Shown: positions 47,687 through 60,014, numbered from the stretch's first letter. The stretch is DNA of 64,000 nt from Woeseiaceae bacterium (GCA_021773055.1 JAJFKV010000025.1:35577-99576), one strand, 5' to 3'. Translations and numbers: made by a program. Notes: a model not told the origin generated them from the sequence alone.

Positions 47687-50600
47687 TTAATCTGCAATCA
47701 GGTTTCGTAATTGCTGTGCCGCGACAGTAAGCGTGGCAAAATCAACTTCGTCGCGTAATTGCATTTCTTCCATCATTTGCTTGAAGCGTTCGACTTCTAC
47801 CGCTTTTTTCTTCAGCCATGCCGTGGTGATCTTGCCGGGTTCCTGTTTACTTCGAGGAGCCAGTAACTTGAACGCGAGCTGTCGTCGCAAGCTATAAAAT
47901 TCGTCGCGCAGACTACTGCGCGCCATCGCCTGCCAACGACCGTCAACCTCCAGGTCCTCAGCCTGATTGTGCAGCCAGTACAACGTCAATTCATCATTGA
48001 GTGCCGAGTACAGGCGTCCCGCGTCAAGAACGTCGCGTTTACGTTCAGCCGCCAGGTCAGCCATGTCGAGCGCCGGCCGTGTGAGCAACAGCAGGGACAT
48101 GCGATTGGCGAGTTTCTCGGGTACACCCATGCCGATGTAGCGCTGCTCCGCTCGTTCGTGACGGGCTCTCGCTGCCCGGGAAACGTATACGGCAGAACGG
48201 GAGTAAATGCGCGCCATGTTATCTTTTAGTCGATCGACTGCTTTTACGATGTCGAGTTCATCGCCGTATTGCTCGATCAACCAGTAACAGACATGACGCA
48301 AGGTGCGGCTGACTTCGAACATCATCGATACTTGTGCACGTGCCGGGATCTGGTAATCAAGCGATTCGATTTTTCGGAGTAGTGGACCGGCTCGGCAAAT
48401 TATTCGCGCTACTTCGTAGGCCCTGGCGACAGTAATGATGTTTGCCTCGGTGTCGACTTGCACGCGCTTTGCGAATGCGGGACCCATACGATTAACAAGG
48501 TCGTTAGCCACCAGTGTCGCCAAAATCTGCCGACTCAATCGATGTCCTGGCAGCAAGTCAGAATAGCGCTGCCTGAGCACCTTCGGGAAATATCGTTGTG
48601 GATCGATAGCCAGAAAATCTACAAGCGATTCTTCGGAGTCGATCAGTCCGTTGTACAGGTCAATTTTCGCGTAGCTTAGAACGACGGCCAGTTCGGGTCG
48701 GGTGAAACCCAGCTTGCGACTGCGGCGTTCGTCAATCTGTGCCTGATCCGGCAGGAATTCAATCTCGCGATTCAATAGGCCGGTTCGCTCGAGATCGGAT
48801 ATCAGGCGTGCCGTCTCGTCAATACGATCCGCCGACAGTGTTTCGCTAATGCTGATCGACTGTGTCTGCAGGTAATTATTCCGCAGTACAAGTTCGGAAA
48901 CACTCTCAGTCATGGATTCAAGCAATACGTTGCGCTTCGCGCGTGTCATATTTTTTTGCTTGGTCGCATCACTGAGTAGAATCTTGATATTGACTTCACG
49001 GTCGGAGCAATCAACACCAGCAGAGTTGTCGATGAAGTCCGTGTTAATACGACCGCCACAAAGGCTGTATTCAACGCGGGCCAGTTGAGATAAGCCCAGA
49101 TTGCCGCCCTCGCCAATCACCTTGCAACGTAATTCGTTGGCATTCACGCGTACAGCATCATTGCTGCGGTCGCCTGCATCTGCGTGACCTTCGTGGCTGG
49201 CTTTCGCATAAGTACCAATGCCACCATTCCATAGCAGGTCGACCGGCATTTTTAGAATTTCACTGATCAGCTGGTCGGGCTTCAAGGAGGTCGCGTCGAT
49301 ATCCAGCAGTTTGCGAACTTCGTTGCTGAGCCGGATAGTCTTTGCCTGGCGGGAATAGACACCGCCGCCCTTGGAAATCAGGGTGTCGTCGAAGTCTTCC
49401 CAGCCGGTGCCCGGCAATTTGAAAAGTCGTTGACGCTCGCGATAGCTGCGTGCCATATCCGGATCCGGATCCAGGAATATATTGCGATGATTGAAAGCTG
49501 CAACCAGTTTTATCTTGCGCGACAGCAGCATGCCATTGCCGAAAACGTCGCCCGACATATCGCCGATTCCTGCGACTGTAAAAGGGTTTTTCTGCGTATT
49601 CAGGCCGAGCTCGCGGAAATGACGTTTGACCGCTTCCCAGGCACCCTTGGCAGTAATGCCCATCTTTTTGTGGTCATAGCCGGCGGAGCCACCTGACGCG
49701 AAAGCATCATCGAGCCAGAAGCCATACTCCGCAGAAATTCCATTTGCGATATCGGAAAATGTTGCGGTGCCTTTGTCCGCCGCGACGACCAGATAGGGAT
49801 CATCGCCGTCTCGCCTTACGATGCCATCAGGCGTGACGACTTTGCCGTCGACGACGTTGTCGGTGAGGTCGAGCAAGGCGCTAATGAATGTCTTGTAACA
49901 ATGGATACCGTTTTGTGTGATCGCATCACGATCACCACTTGGTGCCCGTTTCGGGAAAAAGCCACCTTTGGCTCCGGTCGGAACGATGACCGTATTCTTA
50001 ACCACCTGCGCCTTCATCAGGCCAAGAATTTCGGTACGAAAATCTTCACGCCGGTCGGACCAGCGCAATCCGCCACGCGCGATATCGCCGCCACGAAGAT
50101 GCACTCCTTCCACCTCGGGCGAGTAGACAAATATTTCAAACTTGGGTTTCGGTAGCGGGATCTCCGGCAACTGCGCGGGGTCCAGCTTGATGGATAGTGA
50201 TGGTTTCGCGTTGCCATCATCGGTCAGGAAGTAATTGGTGCGCAGGGTCGCGTTAATGCCACCGGCAAATGCAGTGAGGATTCTATCCTCATCAACATTC
50301 TTCGCCTTTGACACGCCGCGAGCGACCGCCTTTCTTACCCGTTTTAGCTCACGGCTACGGCGAGCCTTGCCAATAGCGGGATCGAACTGCAGCTCAAATT
50401 GCTCGACCAGCAACGGCACAAGACCTGCGTGTGCGACCAGTACATCTTCAAGATAGGCCTGACTGAACGGCACTCCGAGTTGCTGAATATGTTTTGCATA
50501 GCAACGCAATAGCGCGGTTTGTCGCCAATCCAGTCCACTGGCGAGGACCAACCTGTTGAGGCCGTCATTCTCCGCATCGCCGCTTGCAACCGCGAGAAAA

Positions 50601-52480
50601 CATTCCTCGAAGCGCGCATCAACAGACTCGAAATCTACAGATCTGCCGCCCTCATGCACCAGGTGAAAGTCCTGCATCCAGAACGACTGTCCGGATGCGA
50701 GCTCCGCCTTGTAGGGTCGCTCTGAGTAAACGTCCACTCCCATGTTTTCGATGACCGGCAACGCGTCTGACAGAGATATCGGTGCGTCCGTACTGTAGAC
50801 CATGAAATTTAAATGGCCGGGCTCCGAATTCGGCGGAACATACAGATCGACAGAGCGTGCAATATTGTCGGCGAGCATCGTGTCGATGCGCTGGACGTCG
50901 GAACAGGCTTCCGAAGGTAGTGTGTCAGCCTGATAGCCGGGAGGAAAGATCTTGCCGTAGGCGTTGAAAAGTCGCTGACCTTCTTCATAGTCAAACTCTT
51001 CCAACATTCTTCGTCGCAGTCGGTCGGACCAGGTAACAACAAGTTCAGCTATGCGTTTTTCAATGTCATGGATGCTGATATGCGGCCGTCCGCCTTCTAC
51101 GATACGTACGATGATGTGTACGCGGGCAAGGGCGGATTCAGATATTTGTACGGCCGAATCAACGCTAATGCCATCGAATGATTCCTTCAGCAGTGCCTCC
51201 ACACGCCTTCTGATCGCCGTGGTGTATTTCTCGCGCGGGATAAAAACGAGACACGAGAAGAATCGCCGAAACATATCGCGCCGCAGAAAGAACTTAACGC
51301 GCTGTCGATCCTGAAGATTCAAAATGCCGAACGTTGTGCGTGCCAGATCCTGAACGGAACTTTGAAAGAGTTCCTCACGCGGATAGGTTTCGATTATGTG
51401 GGAAAGCGCCTTGCCACGGTGTCCGTATTGGTCTACGTGTGCTCTTTCGAAGATCTTCGTAATTTTATGACGCAGCAACGGTATATTTTTCGGGCTCTCG
51501 TTGTAGGCGACGGACGTGAGCAGCCCAATAAATCGTCGCTCACCAACTACATTGCCTTTTTTGTTGTAGATTTTGACGCCGACATAATCGAGGAACGCCG
51601 ATCGATGCACGGTAGAGCGCGAATTTGCTTTGGTCAGAATAAGCCAATCACGGGATCTCGTCAGCCGTCGCATCTCGGTGGTTAGTTCGGTAACTTTGGA
51701 GCCGCGGTCATCTTGGCTTAGTACGCCAAGGCCGCTGCCTTCAACCGAGCGAAGGAAGATGCGCTTGCCCTTGTTCGATAACTTGTATTCCCGGTACCCG
51801 AGGAAGGTGAAATGGTCGTCGACCATCCATTCGAGCAGTGCCTGGCTTTCCGTGCGCAGCAGCGGATCGACACCCTTTGGGCCATTCTCAAGTAAATCGC
51901 ACGTTTCGCACATGCGTTCGCGCATCTTCTTCCAGTCGCGAACCGAAACCCGGATATCACGCAGGACTTTGCTGATCTCCTGCTGCAGTATTCTTAGTTG
52001 TTTCTGATCTGATTCACGCGAGATCGCCAAACGAATGAACGATTCTGGTGTTGCGCCTTTAGCGCCAGCTTTCGCGATTGCCGTTAATTTACCTTTGCCA
52101 TTTCGCTGCGCCCAAATAATCGGGTGTACGGTGATCTGGACGGTCAAATTATGGTGATTGACTGCGGCAGCAACAGAGTCGACGAGAAACGGCATGTCGT
52201 CATTCACCATTTCAATGAATGTAAATCCCGACGTATAGCCGTGTTCTTTCTTGTTTGGGTTAAATATTCGGAGTAGTGCTTGTCCTTTACGACGTGTGGC
52301 GCCGAAATCCAGGTGATCGACGGCCGCGCGGGCCATGATCTCAACGGAGCGGCCTTGCAGGTCTTCAACCGGTACATTCTTAACGTACTGTATAAGGAAT
52401 CGCTTTGTTTGAGACGGCTTGCTGAGGGTTTTCGATCTGACTCGAGCGGAGGTAATTCCATCGACGATCGTTTTTTTCAT
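47687..52480 (-). CDS. gdhB: NAD-specific glutamate dehydrogenase, large type
   Basis: About 1600 aa; [89 protein letters not shown]. Confidence 0.96.
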   Translation of the reverse strand: MKKTIVDGITSARVRSKTLSKPSQTKRFLIQYVKNVPVEDLQGRSVEIMARAAVDHLDFGATRRKGQALLRIFNPNKKEHGYTSGFTFIEMVNDDMPFLVDSVAAAVNHHNLTVQITVHPIIWAQRNGKGKLTAIAKAGAKGATPESFIRLAISRESDQKQLRILQQEISKVLRDIRVSVRDWKKMRERMCETCDLLENGPKGVDPLLRTESQALLEWMVDDHFTFLGYREYKLSNKGKRIFLRSVEGSGLGVLSQDDRGSKVTELTTEMRRLTRSRDWLILTKANSRSTVHRSAFLDYVGVKIYNKKGNVVGERRFIGLLTSVAYNESPKNIPLLRHKITKIFERAHVDQYGHRGKALSHIIETYPREELFQSSVQDLARTTFGILNLQDRQRVKFFLRRDMFRRFFSCLVFIPREKYTTAIRRRVEALLKESFDGISVDSAVQISESALARVHIIVRIVEGGRPHISIHDIEKRIAELVVTWSDRLRRRMLEEFDYEEGQRLFNAYGKIFPPGYQADTLPSEACSDVQRIDTMLADNIARSVDLYVPPNSEPGHLNFMVYSTDAPISLSDALPVIENMGVDVYSERPYKAELASGQSFWMQDFHLVHEGGRSVDFESVDARFEECFLAVASGDAENDGLNRLVLASGLDWRQTALLRCYAKHIQQLGVPFSQAYLEDVLVAHAGLVPLLVEQFELQFDPAIGKARRSRELKRVRKAVARGVSKAKNVDEDRILTAFAGGINATLRTNYFLTDDGNAKPSLSIKLDPAQLPEIPLPKPKFEIFVYSPEVEGVHLRGGDIARGGLRWSDRREDFRTEILGLMKAQVVKNTVIVPTGAKGGFFPKRAPSGDRDAITQNGIHCYKTFISALLDLTDNVVDGKVVTPDGIVRRDGDDPYLVVAADKGTATFSDIANGISAEYGFWLDDAFASGGSAGYDHKKMGITAKGAWEAVKRHFRELGLNTQKNPFTVAGIGDMSGDVFGNGMLLSRKIKLVAAFNHRNIFLDPDPDMARSYRERQRLFKLPGTGWEDFDDTLISKGGGVYSRQAKTIRLSNEVRKLLDIDATSLKPDQLISEILKMPVDLLWNGGIGTYAKASHEGHADAGDRSNDAVRVNANELRCKVIGEGGNLGLSQLARVEYSLCGGRINTDFIDNSAGVDCSDREVNIKILLSDATKQKNMTRAKRNVLLESMTESVSELVLRNNYLQTQSISISETLSADRIDETARLISDLERTGLLNREIEFLPDQAQIDERRSRKLGFTRPELAVVLSYAKIDLYNGLIDSEESLVDFLAIDPQRYFPKVLRQRYSDLLPGHRLSRQILATLVANDLVNRMGPAFAKRVQVDTEANIITVARAYEVARIICRAGPLLRKIESLDYQIPARAQVSMMFEVSRTLRHVCYWLIEQYGDELDIVKAVDRLKDNMARIYSRSAVYVSRAARARHERAEQRYIGMGVPEKLANRMSLLLLTRPALDMADLAAERKRDVLDAGRLYSALNDELTLYWLHNQAEDLEVDGRWQAMARSSLRDEFYSLRRQLAFKLLAPRSKQEPGKITTAWLKKKAVEVERFKQMMEEMQLRDEVDFATLTVAAQQLRNLIAD

Positions 52481-52628
52481 GTCGCCGACGCGACGGCCTT
52501 CTTTTGATGCCACGCTACTACTCCGGCCGGTCACGCCGACCAAAAATTTAGGGACTCGAAATGGCGCACGGCATTATAACGTAATTGCATTCGAAACCAT
52601 CCCCCTGCAGAGAATGGTTAATAAAAAA

Positions 52629-53078
52629 CTAGGGAGGCCCGATCAGACGGGCGCGGGCCAGTAATCGCTCCATGGTGTTGTTGAGATCGTCGATCTCTTC
52701 ATCACTGAGTCCTTCCAGTAAGTCACGTTCGAATTGCAGCGCAAGTTCCGCAATTTCGTCGTGTAATATCTTGCCGTCTTCCGACAAATTCAAGATCGAC
52801 CGGCGCTTGTCAGCATCTGCAAATTCACGATCGATACGGCCGTTCTTGATGAGCTTGGTGACTGCGCGGCTGACCGCAACCTTGTCCATCAGAGTGCGTT
52901 CGGCCACCTCAACCGCGGAAAGGCCTGGAAAGCGACCAAGTACAGCAATAACGCGCCATTCTGGTATCGAAACACTGAATCGCCGGTCATAAGCCCTGGC
53001 TACGGTCGTACTGACGGTGTTGGAAAGCACCGCTAGCCGGTAAGGTAGAAAATTCTCTAATTTGAGTTCGTTGTCCAT
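52629..53078 (-). CDS. MarR-family transcriptional regulator
   Basis: ISIPEWRVIAVLGRFPGLSAVEVAERTLMDKVAVSRAVTKLIKNGRIDREFADADKRRSILNLSEDG-type wHTH. Confidence 0.92.
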   Translation of the reverse strand: MDNELKLENFLPYRLAVLSNTVSTTVARAYDRRFSVSIPEWRVIAVLGRFPGLSAVEVAERTLMDKVAVSRAVTKLIKNGRIDREFADADKRRSILNLSEDGKILHDEIAELALQFERDLLEGLSDEEIDDLNNTMERLLARARLIGPP

Positions 53079-53090
53079 AGCAAGAACTTA

Positions 53091-54185
53091 TCACGCAAGA
53101 TGCGGCAGGGCGAGATACTCCGAAGATTGCATTTCGATTAACCGGCTCACAGTGCGGTCAAATTCGAAGGACAATCGAGTACCTGTGTACAGCGTTTCCG
53201 CTGGCTTCGACGCTGAAATAATAAGTTTGACGCGGCGGTCGTAAAACTCGTCTACGAGTGCGATAAATCGGCGCGTCTGGTCTTCACGCATGGGGTCAAG
53301 TTCAGGCACACCCGAGACGATAATGCTTGGGTACCAACGCGCGAGTTCGATGTAGTCAGACTGACTGCGAGGCCCGTCGCAAATTGCATCGAAATCGAAC
53401 CATGCAATGCCCTTGGCACACTTGTGTGCTGTGATGGGACGGCCATTGATTTCGAGATCATGCCGCTCCCGAATCTGGCTGGTGGCGGACTCGTCAAAAA
53501 AGAAGTTCAGTCCCCGCGCGGCATGATCATCATCGGGGGTCAAAAATGTGCCGGCTTTTTGCAATAATCGCAGTCGGTAGTCTGTGCCGCTATCCATGTG
53601 AATGACATCGGTGTTCTCGTTCAGCATCGCGATCGAGGGCAAGAACTGCTGTCGCTGCAAACCGTCCTTGTAGAGGTCATCAGGTTTGGCATTCGAGGTG
53701 GTGACCAGCGCGACGCCACGGCGAAACAGGCCGTCGAGCAATCTGCCTAGAATCATGGCATCCGCGATGTCGCTCACGAAGAACTCGTCGAAACATAAAA
53801 CCCGGGTTTCGGTCGCGATACTTTGTGCCACCCCGTCAAGCGGGTCCTCAACGTCGCCGAGCTGGCGAAGCCGAGCGTGAATGTCGTGCATCATTCGATG
53901 AAAATGGATGCGTCTCTTCTTCTCTATTTTCAGGCTGTCAAAAAACAGGTCCATGAGAAAGGTTTTGCCGCAACCGACGCCACCCCATAGGTACAGTCCC
54001 TTGATCCTGTCGGAGTCTGACAGGGATTTGCTCGAGAAGAAATCCATCAATCCCCGGCGCGCAGGTTCACGTTCCTGAATGCGCCGCTGCAGTTCTTCGA
54101 GCCGACCTATAACGTCGACTTGGGCGGGATCACGGACATGGCCTTCCCGGGCAAGGCTGTCCTCATATGCCTGACGAATTTCCAA
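53091..54185 (-). CDS. zapE: AFG1/ZapE-family cell division ATPase
   Basis: GLYLWGGVGCGKTFLMDLFFDSL, RIHFHRMMHDIHARL, LCFDEFFVSDIADAMILGRL. Confidence 0.95.
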   Translation of the reverse strand: MEIRQAYEDSLAREGHVRDPAQVDVIGRLEELQRRIQEREPARRGLMDFFSSKSLSDSDRIKGLYLWGGVGCGKTFLMDLFFDSLKIEKKRRIHFHRMMHDIHARLRQLGDVEDPLDGVAQSIATETRVLCFDEFFVSDIADAMILGRLLDGLFRRGVALVTTSNAKPDDLYKDGLQRQQFLPSIAMLNENTDVIHMDSGTDYRLRLLQKAGTFLTPDDDHAARGLNFFFDESATSQIRERHDLEINGRPITAHKCAKGIAWFDFDAICDGPRSQSDYIELARWYPSIIVSGVPELDPMREDQTRRFIALVDEFYDRRVKLIISASKPAETLYTGTRLSFEFDRTVSRLIEMQSSEYLALPHLA

Positions 54186-54303
54186 TCTACCCTTTTACCT
54201 GTATTTTCGGCGCTGTTGCGGCCCGGCAAGATTACAACGCTGGAAATGAAGTCGCCACAAAGACTGCTAGTATTAACCTGAATCAGCCTGGGGATAAAGT
54301 CCG

Positions 54304-55953
54304 ATGTCGGAAGCAACTGAACGCGAATCCATGGAATTCGATGTCGTCATCGTCGGCGGCGGGCCAGCCGGACTGGCTGCCGCATGTCGGCTTATGCAGC
54401 TTGACCAGGAGCTGAACATCGTTGTCGTGGAGAAGGGCTCCGAGATCGGCGCGCATATTTTGTCGGGCAATGTTTTCGAACCGACCGGACTTGATGAATT
54501 ATTTCCCGACTGGCAGGACAAGGGCGCGCCCGTCAAGACTGCGGTAACGGGTGACAGGGTCCATTATTTGACCGGCGAATCGGGTGCCATGCCGGTCCCG
54601 GGCTTGTTTCTGCCCCGCCCGATGCACAATCACGGCAATTACATTATTAGTCTCGGCCAGCTGTGCCAGTGGATGGGTGAACAGGCCGAAGCGATGGGCG
54701 TTAACGTATTTCCAGGATTCGCTGCGTCGGAGGTTCTTTATGATCCCGATGGGCGAGTGATCGGCGTTGCGACCAGCGACATGGGAATCAGCAAGGACGG
54801 CGAGCAAAAGCCATCCTATCAGGCGGGCTACGAACTGCTCGGAAAGTACACCATCTTCGCCGAAGGCGTGCGCGGAAACCTGAGCGAACGAGTCATGGAT
54901 AAGTTCGACTTGCGCGCCGACGCAGATCCGCAACACTATGGCATTGGCTTTAAGGAAGTGTGGGAGATCGCCCCGGAGTTACACGAAGAAGGCCTTGTTG
55001 TGCATACAGCCGGCTGGCCGCTCGACTCACATACGGAAGGCGGTGGCTTTCTGTACCACGCCGCAGATAATAAAGTATTCGCCGGATTCATTATTGCGCT
55101 CAATTACAAGAACCCGCATCTGGCACCGTTCGATGAATTTCAGCGCTGGAAGCTGCATCCAAAAATCAGGCGTTACCTCGAGGGTGGCAAGCGAATAGCA
55201 TACGGCGCGCGCGCAGTGAATAAGGGCGGTATCCAGTCGTTGCCCAAACTGGCATTCCCGGGCGGCATGCTGGTTGGCTGTGGCGCGGGCTTTCTGAATG
55301 GTGTGAAAATCAAAGGTGCGCATACAGCGATCAAGACCGGCATGCTGGCCGCCGAGAGTGTGCAAAGGGCGTTAGCGGCGGGCGATAACGCTGCAGCTGA
55401 GCTTTCCGATTTCGACACCAACGTTAGAGCATCCTGGGCGTACAAGGAGATGCACACCGGCCGAAACTTCGGGCCCGGCCTGCACAAGCTTGGTAGCTTC
55501 TGGGGCGCAGCTTTTGCCTTCATCGACCAGAACATTTTCTTCGGCAAACTGCCCTTCACCTGGCGGAACCCTGACCCGGATCATGAGTCACTACTGAAAG
55601 CATCGGATGCGAAGCCTATCGACTACCCGAAACCGGATGGCAAACTCACTTTTGATCGACTGTCATCTGTTTTTCTGTCGAGCACGAACCACGAAGAGGA
55701 TCAGCCTTCTCACCTGCAGCTCAAAGATGAATCGATCCCGATTTCCTACAATCTGCCCGAGTTTGATGAACCCGCGCAAAGATACTGTCCGGCAGGCGTC
55801 TACGAAATCGTGGAAGAGGGCGGTGAGAAAAAACTCGAAATCAGCGCCGCAAACTGCGTGCATTGCAAGACCTGCGATATAAAAGACCCAAAACAGAACA
55901 TAGTCTGGACAGTCCCGGAAGGTGGTGGCGGCCCGAACTATTCAAATATGTAG
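54304..55953 (+). CDS. Electron transfer flavoprotein-ubiquinone oxidoreductase
   Basis: FAD motif VVIVGGGPAGLAAACRL; GCGAGFLNGVKIKGAHTAIKTGMLAAE; Fe-S CPAGVYEI...CVHCKTCDIKDPKQNIVWTVPEGGGGPNY. Confidence 0.97.
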   Translation: MSEATERESMEFDVVIVGGGPAGLAAACRLMQLDQELNIVVVEKGSEIGAHILSGNVFEPTGLDELFPDWQDKGAPVKTAVTGDRVHYLTGESGAMPVPGLFLPRPMHNHGNYIISLGQLCQWMGEQAEAMGVNVFPGFAASEVLYDPDGRVIGVATSDMGISKDGEQKPSYQAGYELLGKYTIFAEGVRGNLSERVMDKFDLRADADPQHYGIGFKEVWEIAPELHEEGLVVHTAGWPLDSHTEGGGFLYHAADNKVFAGFIIALNYKNPHLAPFDEFQRWKLHPKIRRYLEGGKRIAYGARAVNKGGIQSLPKLAFPGGMLVGCGAGFLNGVKIKGAHTAIKTGMLAAESVQRALAAGDNAAAELSDFDTNVRASWAYKEMHTGRNFGPGLHKLGSFWGAAFAFIDQNIFFGKLPFTWRNPDPDHESLLKASDAKPIDYPKPDGKLTFDRLSSVFLSSTNHEEDQPSHLQLKDESIPISYNLPEFDEPAQRYCPAGVYEIVEEGGEKKLEISAANCVHCKTCDIKDPKQNIVWTVPEGGGGPNYSNM

Positions 55954-56086
55954 GAGCGCGACCTCGTTACGAACATCGCACGCGTCGGCCGAGATACTAT
56001 TTACTGGAATGGCTCGCTTCGCTGCGCTTTATTTCCTGAAAATAGTATCTCGGCCGCCGCCTACAGACATTGTGCGGCGCTCCTAC
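55950..56086. repeat. Large imperfect palindrome between convergent genes (REP-pair/REPIN-like)
   Basis: Outer arms GTAGGAGCGC (55950-55959)/GCGCTCCTAC (56077-56086); inner 17-bp perfect arms CGGCCGAGATACTATTT (55986-56002)/AAATAGTATCTCGGCCG (56040-56056). Confidence 0.85.
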
Positions 56087-56850
56087 TTGGGTTGCATCCT
56101 GATAGCGCCATCGATACGGATCGTTTCGCCGTTTACCACCGGGTTGCCGTAGATGAACGCCGCGGTGTCTGCGTATTCTTCGGGGCGGCCCAGTCTTGGT
56201 GGGAAAGGAATCTGTTTGCCCAGCGAGTCCTGAACATCTTCTGGCATACCTGCCAGCATCGGGGTCATGAAGATGCCCGGTGCGATGGTGTTTACGCGGA
56301 TGCCGAACTGGGCAAATTCACGTGCCAGCGGCAGCATCATGCCGACGACACCGCCTTTTGATGCGGAGTAGGCTGCCTGGCCGATCTGGCCTTCGAACGC
56401 GGCTACTGATGCCGTGCTGATTACGACACCGCGTTCGCCCTCTGCATTTGGCTCATTTTGTTGCATGAACGCGGCCGCTTCTTTTGTCACGTTGTAGCTG
56501 CCGATCAGGTTGATCTGAATAACGCGATTGAAGTTCTCTGTCGGCCATGGACCATCGCGACCTAATGTCCGGCCAGCCGTCGCTATGCCGGCGCAATTCA
56601 CTGCAAGAGTGATGCCGCCCATGAACTCATTGGCTGCCTGGATCGCGGCTTTTACTGACGCCTCGTCCGATACGTCGGTACGAATAAACAGTGATTTGTC
56701 ACCCAGTTTGGCAACGCTGACTTCGCCCTGTTCTTCGTTGACATCCAAAAGGACGACCTGACCACCTGCGGCAATGACCCGTTCCGCCGTTGCGAATCCG
56801 AGCCCGGATACGCCACCTGTAACTACCGCTTTTGCATTTGCAAGATCCAT
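56083..56850 (-). CDS. SDR-family 3-hydroxyacyl-CoA dehydrogenase (HSD17B10-like)
   Basis: [75 protein letters not shown]. Confidence 0.93.
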   Translation of the reverse strand: MDLANAKAVVTGGVSGLGFATAERVIAAGGQVVLLDVNEEQGEVSVAKLGDKSLFIRTDVSDEASVKAAIQAANEFMGGITLAVNCAGIATAGRTLGRDGPWPTENFNRVIQINLIGSYNVTKEAAAFMQQNEPNAEGERGVVISTASVAAFEGQIGQAAYSASKGGVVGMMLPLAREFAQFGIRVNTIAPGIFMTPMLAGMPEDVQDSLGKQIPFPPRLGRPEEYADTAAFIYGNPVVNGETIRIDGAIRMQPK

Positions 56851-56858
56851 GAGATTTC

Positions 56859-58040
56859 CTAGTTAATTTCAATTCCGATTGCGGTAGCTTCACCACCACC
56901 AATACAAAGAGATGCCACACCGCGTTTCAGGTTTCGATTCCGCAGTGCGTGCAGCAGAGTGACGATAATTCTCGCGCCAGTCGCTCCGATCGGATGTCCA
57001 AGTGCACAGGCGCCGCCGTTGACGTTAACCTTGGCGTGATCGAGACCAACATCGTTTATAGCCGCCATCGTGACGCACGCAAACGCTTCATTGATCTCGT
57101 ACAGATCGACATTGTCGGGATTCCAGCCAAGCTTTTCGTGCAATGCCTTGATCGCAAATACGGGAGCGGTTGTGAACCACTCGGGTTCGTGAGCGAAGCC
57201 CGAGTGACCAACAATGCTTGCCAGCGGTTCAAGTCCGAGTTTTTCAGCTTCGTCAGCACTCATGAGAATCAGGGCTGCGGCACCATCTGAAATAGACGAC
57301 GAACTGGCAGCCGTGACTGTTCCGTCTTTGGCAAAGGCCGGCCGCAGAGTCGGGATCTTCTCTGGTTTGGCAGCTGTCGGACCCTCGTCTTCGCTGACTG
57401 TGACGTCACCTTTTCGGCCGCTAATCGTCACGGGCGTAATTTCCGCGGCAAATGCACCGCTGGCCACCGCTGCTCGCGCGCGATTGACCGATTCTATAGC
57501 GAACGCGTCCTGGTCCTCGCGGCTAAAGCCGTACTTCTGTGACGTGATTTCCGCGAAATGCCCCATCATGTTGCCGTCGGAAGGGTTTTGCAGTCCATCG
57601 AAAAACATGTGGTCCAAAACTTGTTGATGACCCATACGATAACCGGCGCGGGCCTTGGGCATCATGTAGGGCGCATTGCTCATGGACTCCATGCCACCCG
57701 CAACCACAATCCCGGCACTGCCGGCTTTAATCAGGTCATTGCCCAGCATTGTGGCTTTCATACCCGAACCACATACTTTGTTTAGCGTTGTGCAGACGGC
57801 GGAGAGCGGGATACCCGCCTGTATGGCCGCCTGGCGCGCTGGCGCCTGGCCGACACCGGCGGGCAAGACGCAGCCCATCAAGACCTCGTTTATCGCCTCG
57901 GCATCCACTTTCGATTCGTCAATACAGGCGCGAATCGCCGCAGCTGCAAGGTCCGGGCTTGGGGCGCCGGATAGCGTTCCTTGAAATGCGCCCAGCGGGG
58001 TTCGCTTGGCGGCAACAATGACAACAGCGTCAGAACTCAT
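56859..58040 (-). CDS. Acetyl-CoA C-acetyltransferase (thiolase)
   Basis: VCGSGMKATMLGNDLI, YEINEAFACVTMAAI, NVNGGACALGHPIGATGARI, ASLCIGGGEATAIGIE. Confidence 0.96.
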   Translation of the reverse strand: MSSDAVVIVAAKRTPLGAFQGTLSGAPSPDLAAAAIRACIDESKVDAEAINEVLMGCVLPAGVGQAPARQAAIQAGIPLSAVCTTLNKVCGSGMKATMLGNDLIKAGSAGIVVAGGMESMSNAPYMMPKARAGYRMGHQQVLDHMFFDGLQNPSDGNMMGHFAEITSQKYGFSREDQDAFAIESVNRARAAVASGAFAAEITPVTISGRKGDVTVSEDEGPTAAKPEKIPTLRPAFAKDGTVTAASSSSISDGAAALILMSADEAEKLGLEPLASIVGHSGFAHEPEWFTTAPVFAIKALHEKLGWNPDNVDLYEINEAFACVTMAAINDVGLDHAKVNVNGGACALGHPIGATGARIIVTLLHALRNRNLKRGVASLCIGGGEATAIGIEIN

Positions 58041-58133
58041 TTCGGGTGTCTCCAGTGTGCTAAATAGAACCAGGGTGCGCTACTTTCGGGCAAATTCGAG
58101 CTGAGCACAATATAAGGAATCTGGTAGTTCTGC

Positions 58134-58871
58134 TTACGACTCGAAATCCAGCAAATCGGGTTCGTCAAGAACTGAAAGAATACTCTGCCTGCACGCCTCG
58201 GCTAGCTTTCGTGTTGATGCGAAATCGTCATCACCTGGCGCAATGGCCGGAAGAATATCTATCGTCAGATCTGCCATTCGAGGTAGAAACTGTCGCGAGG
58301 GCATCATTTGACGGGTGCCTGAGATCGCGATAGGTACAACCGGCATAACCCCTTTGATCGCTGCGACGAAAGCGCCTGGACGAAACCGCCCGACGCCAGG
58401 TTCGAGTAGAAAAGTACCCTCGGGAAAAAATCCCAGCGACTCGCCTCCCTGTGCAGCTTTGACGAGCTGCCGCGCATCTCTTGTGCTGCCCGTAATTTCC
58501 TTGCGTTCGACGAATTTCGAGCCCGACCGGCGCAACAAAAAATGCACAACCGGAATGTCGCGCATTTCGCCCTTAATAACGAAACCGAAGCGCGCCGGCA
58601 AAAAGCCTTTCAGGAGCGGTCCGTCCAGGTAGCTGGCGTGATTTGCGACAACAACGCAGCTATCGGTCGGCAAATTGTCGATACCGCGAATTGTGACTTT
58701 GACACCCGCCGCAACGAAGACCATCCTGGCCGCCAGAGTGACTAGTTTTTGTCGCCGGTGCAGCCCCGGGACAAGCAATGCGCCGAGCAGCGTAATGAGG
58801 CACGCCGCCACAAAGCAGAACCAGCCCCAGAGTCCCCACAGGAAATTAATGATGTGTGTGACCCAGTTCAC
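58134..58871 (-). CDS. 1-acyl-sn-glycerol-3-phosphate acyltransferase (PlsC-like)
   Basis: VVANHASYLDGPLL (HX4D-like), GFFPEGTFLLEPGVGRFRPGAF, VPIAISGTRQMMPS. Confidence 0.92.
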   Translation of the reverse strand: MNWVTHIINFLWGLWGWFCFVAACLITLLGALLVPGLHRRQKLVTLAARMVFVAAGVKVTIRGIDNLPTDSCVVVANHASYLDGPLLKGFLPARFGFVIKGEMRDIPVVHFLLRRSGSKFVERKEITGSTRDARQLVKAAQGGESLGFFPEGTFLLEPGVGRFRPGAFVAAIKGVMPVVPIAISGTRQMMPSRQFLPRMADLTIDILPAIAPGDDDFASTRKLAEACRQSILSVLDEPDLLDFES

Positions 58872-59069
58872 TTTATGTTAATGCCTTATGGTTTCTGTGA
58901 CGGCGGTCACGCCTCGCCCCCGGCTTCATCCTCATACTCATAAACCTTGATAAATCCGTCGCTTGGCGGTGCATCGGCAACATTGCCGGGGATCGGAACG
59001 GCGTATGCTACCAGTCCGACAGTCCGGTTGGCAGATGTATCGTGGCAAAGGATTGCGCGACTAACGAAG

Positions 59070-60014
59070 ATGGACATTATGGGTAGTAGCAACAAACAGA
59101 GCACACCAGAGTCTTTGACAGTCACCCGTTCGGCAGAATTGGTAGATCAGTTCCTTGATGCGATCTGGATGGAGCGCGGGTTGTCCAAAAACACGCTGGG
59201 CGCGTACCGCGCTGACTTGATGACCTTGGGTCGCGCACTCGCCGTGAATGGCAAGTTGATCAACCAGGCGGAGAAATCCGATTTGCTGGAGTTCATCGCC
59301 AGTCGTGTCGAAAGTGGCGCCAAGCCACGTTCCACGGCCCGTCAGTTGTCGAGTTTCCGCCGCTTCTTCCGCTACATCTTGCGCGAAGGAATGCGTGGCA
59401 GCGATCCAACGGCCGATATCGAAATGCCGCGTATCGGACGCTCGTTACCGAAATCTCTGTCTGAGGATGAAGTCGACGCATTGTTGAGTGCGCCGAACAC
59501 CGATGAGCCGCTCGGCCATCGTGATAGAGCGATGCTTGAGCTGCTGTATGCCACAGGACTCAGGGTCTCTGAACTCATCAATCTCAAGCAATCGCAAATT
59601 AACTTTAATCAAGGCGTTTTGCGTATCGTTGGCAAAGGCGATCGAGAACGTTTGATTCCGCTCGGTGAAGAGTCGCAACGCTGGCTGAAGGATTTTATCA
59701 ACGGCCCGCGTATGGAAATTCTCCTCGAGCGCCAGACCGATTATCTGTTCCCGACCCGCCGGGGCGATCGAATGACCCGCCAGGCCTTCTGGCACATTAT
59801 CAAGCGCTACGCCGACAAAGCCAGTATTCGTCAGAAAATGTCGCCACACAGCTTACGCCATGCATTTGCGACGCATCTCCTGAATCGTGGCGCGGATCTT
59901 CGAGTTGTACAGATGCTGCTGGGCCATAGTGACTTGTCCACGACCCAGATATACACGCACGTGGCCAGAGAGCGCCTCAAAGACCTGCATGGCGAGCACC
60001 ATCCGCGAGGCTAA
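59070..60014 (+). CDS. xerD: Tyrosine recombinase XerD
   Basis: LYATGLRVSELINLKQSQINF, HSLRHAFATHLLNRGADLRVVQMLLGHSDLSTTQIYTHVARERL; followed by dsbC as in many gammaproteobacteria. Confidence 0.95.
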   Translation: MDIMGSSNKQSTPESLTVTRSAELVDQFLDAIWMERGLSKNTLGAYRADLMTLGRALAVNGKLINQAEKSDLLEFIASRVESGAKPRSTARQLSSFRRFFRYILREGMRGSDPTADIEMPRIGRSLPKSLSEDEVDALLSAPNTDEPLGHRDRAMLELLYATGLRVSELINLKQSQINFNQGVLRIVGKGDRERLIPLGEESQRWLKDFINGPRMEILLERQTDYLFPTRRGDRMTRQAFWHIIKRYADKASIRQKMSPHSLRHAFATHLLNRGADLRVVQMLLGHSDLSTTQIYTHVARERLKDLHGEHHPRG

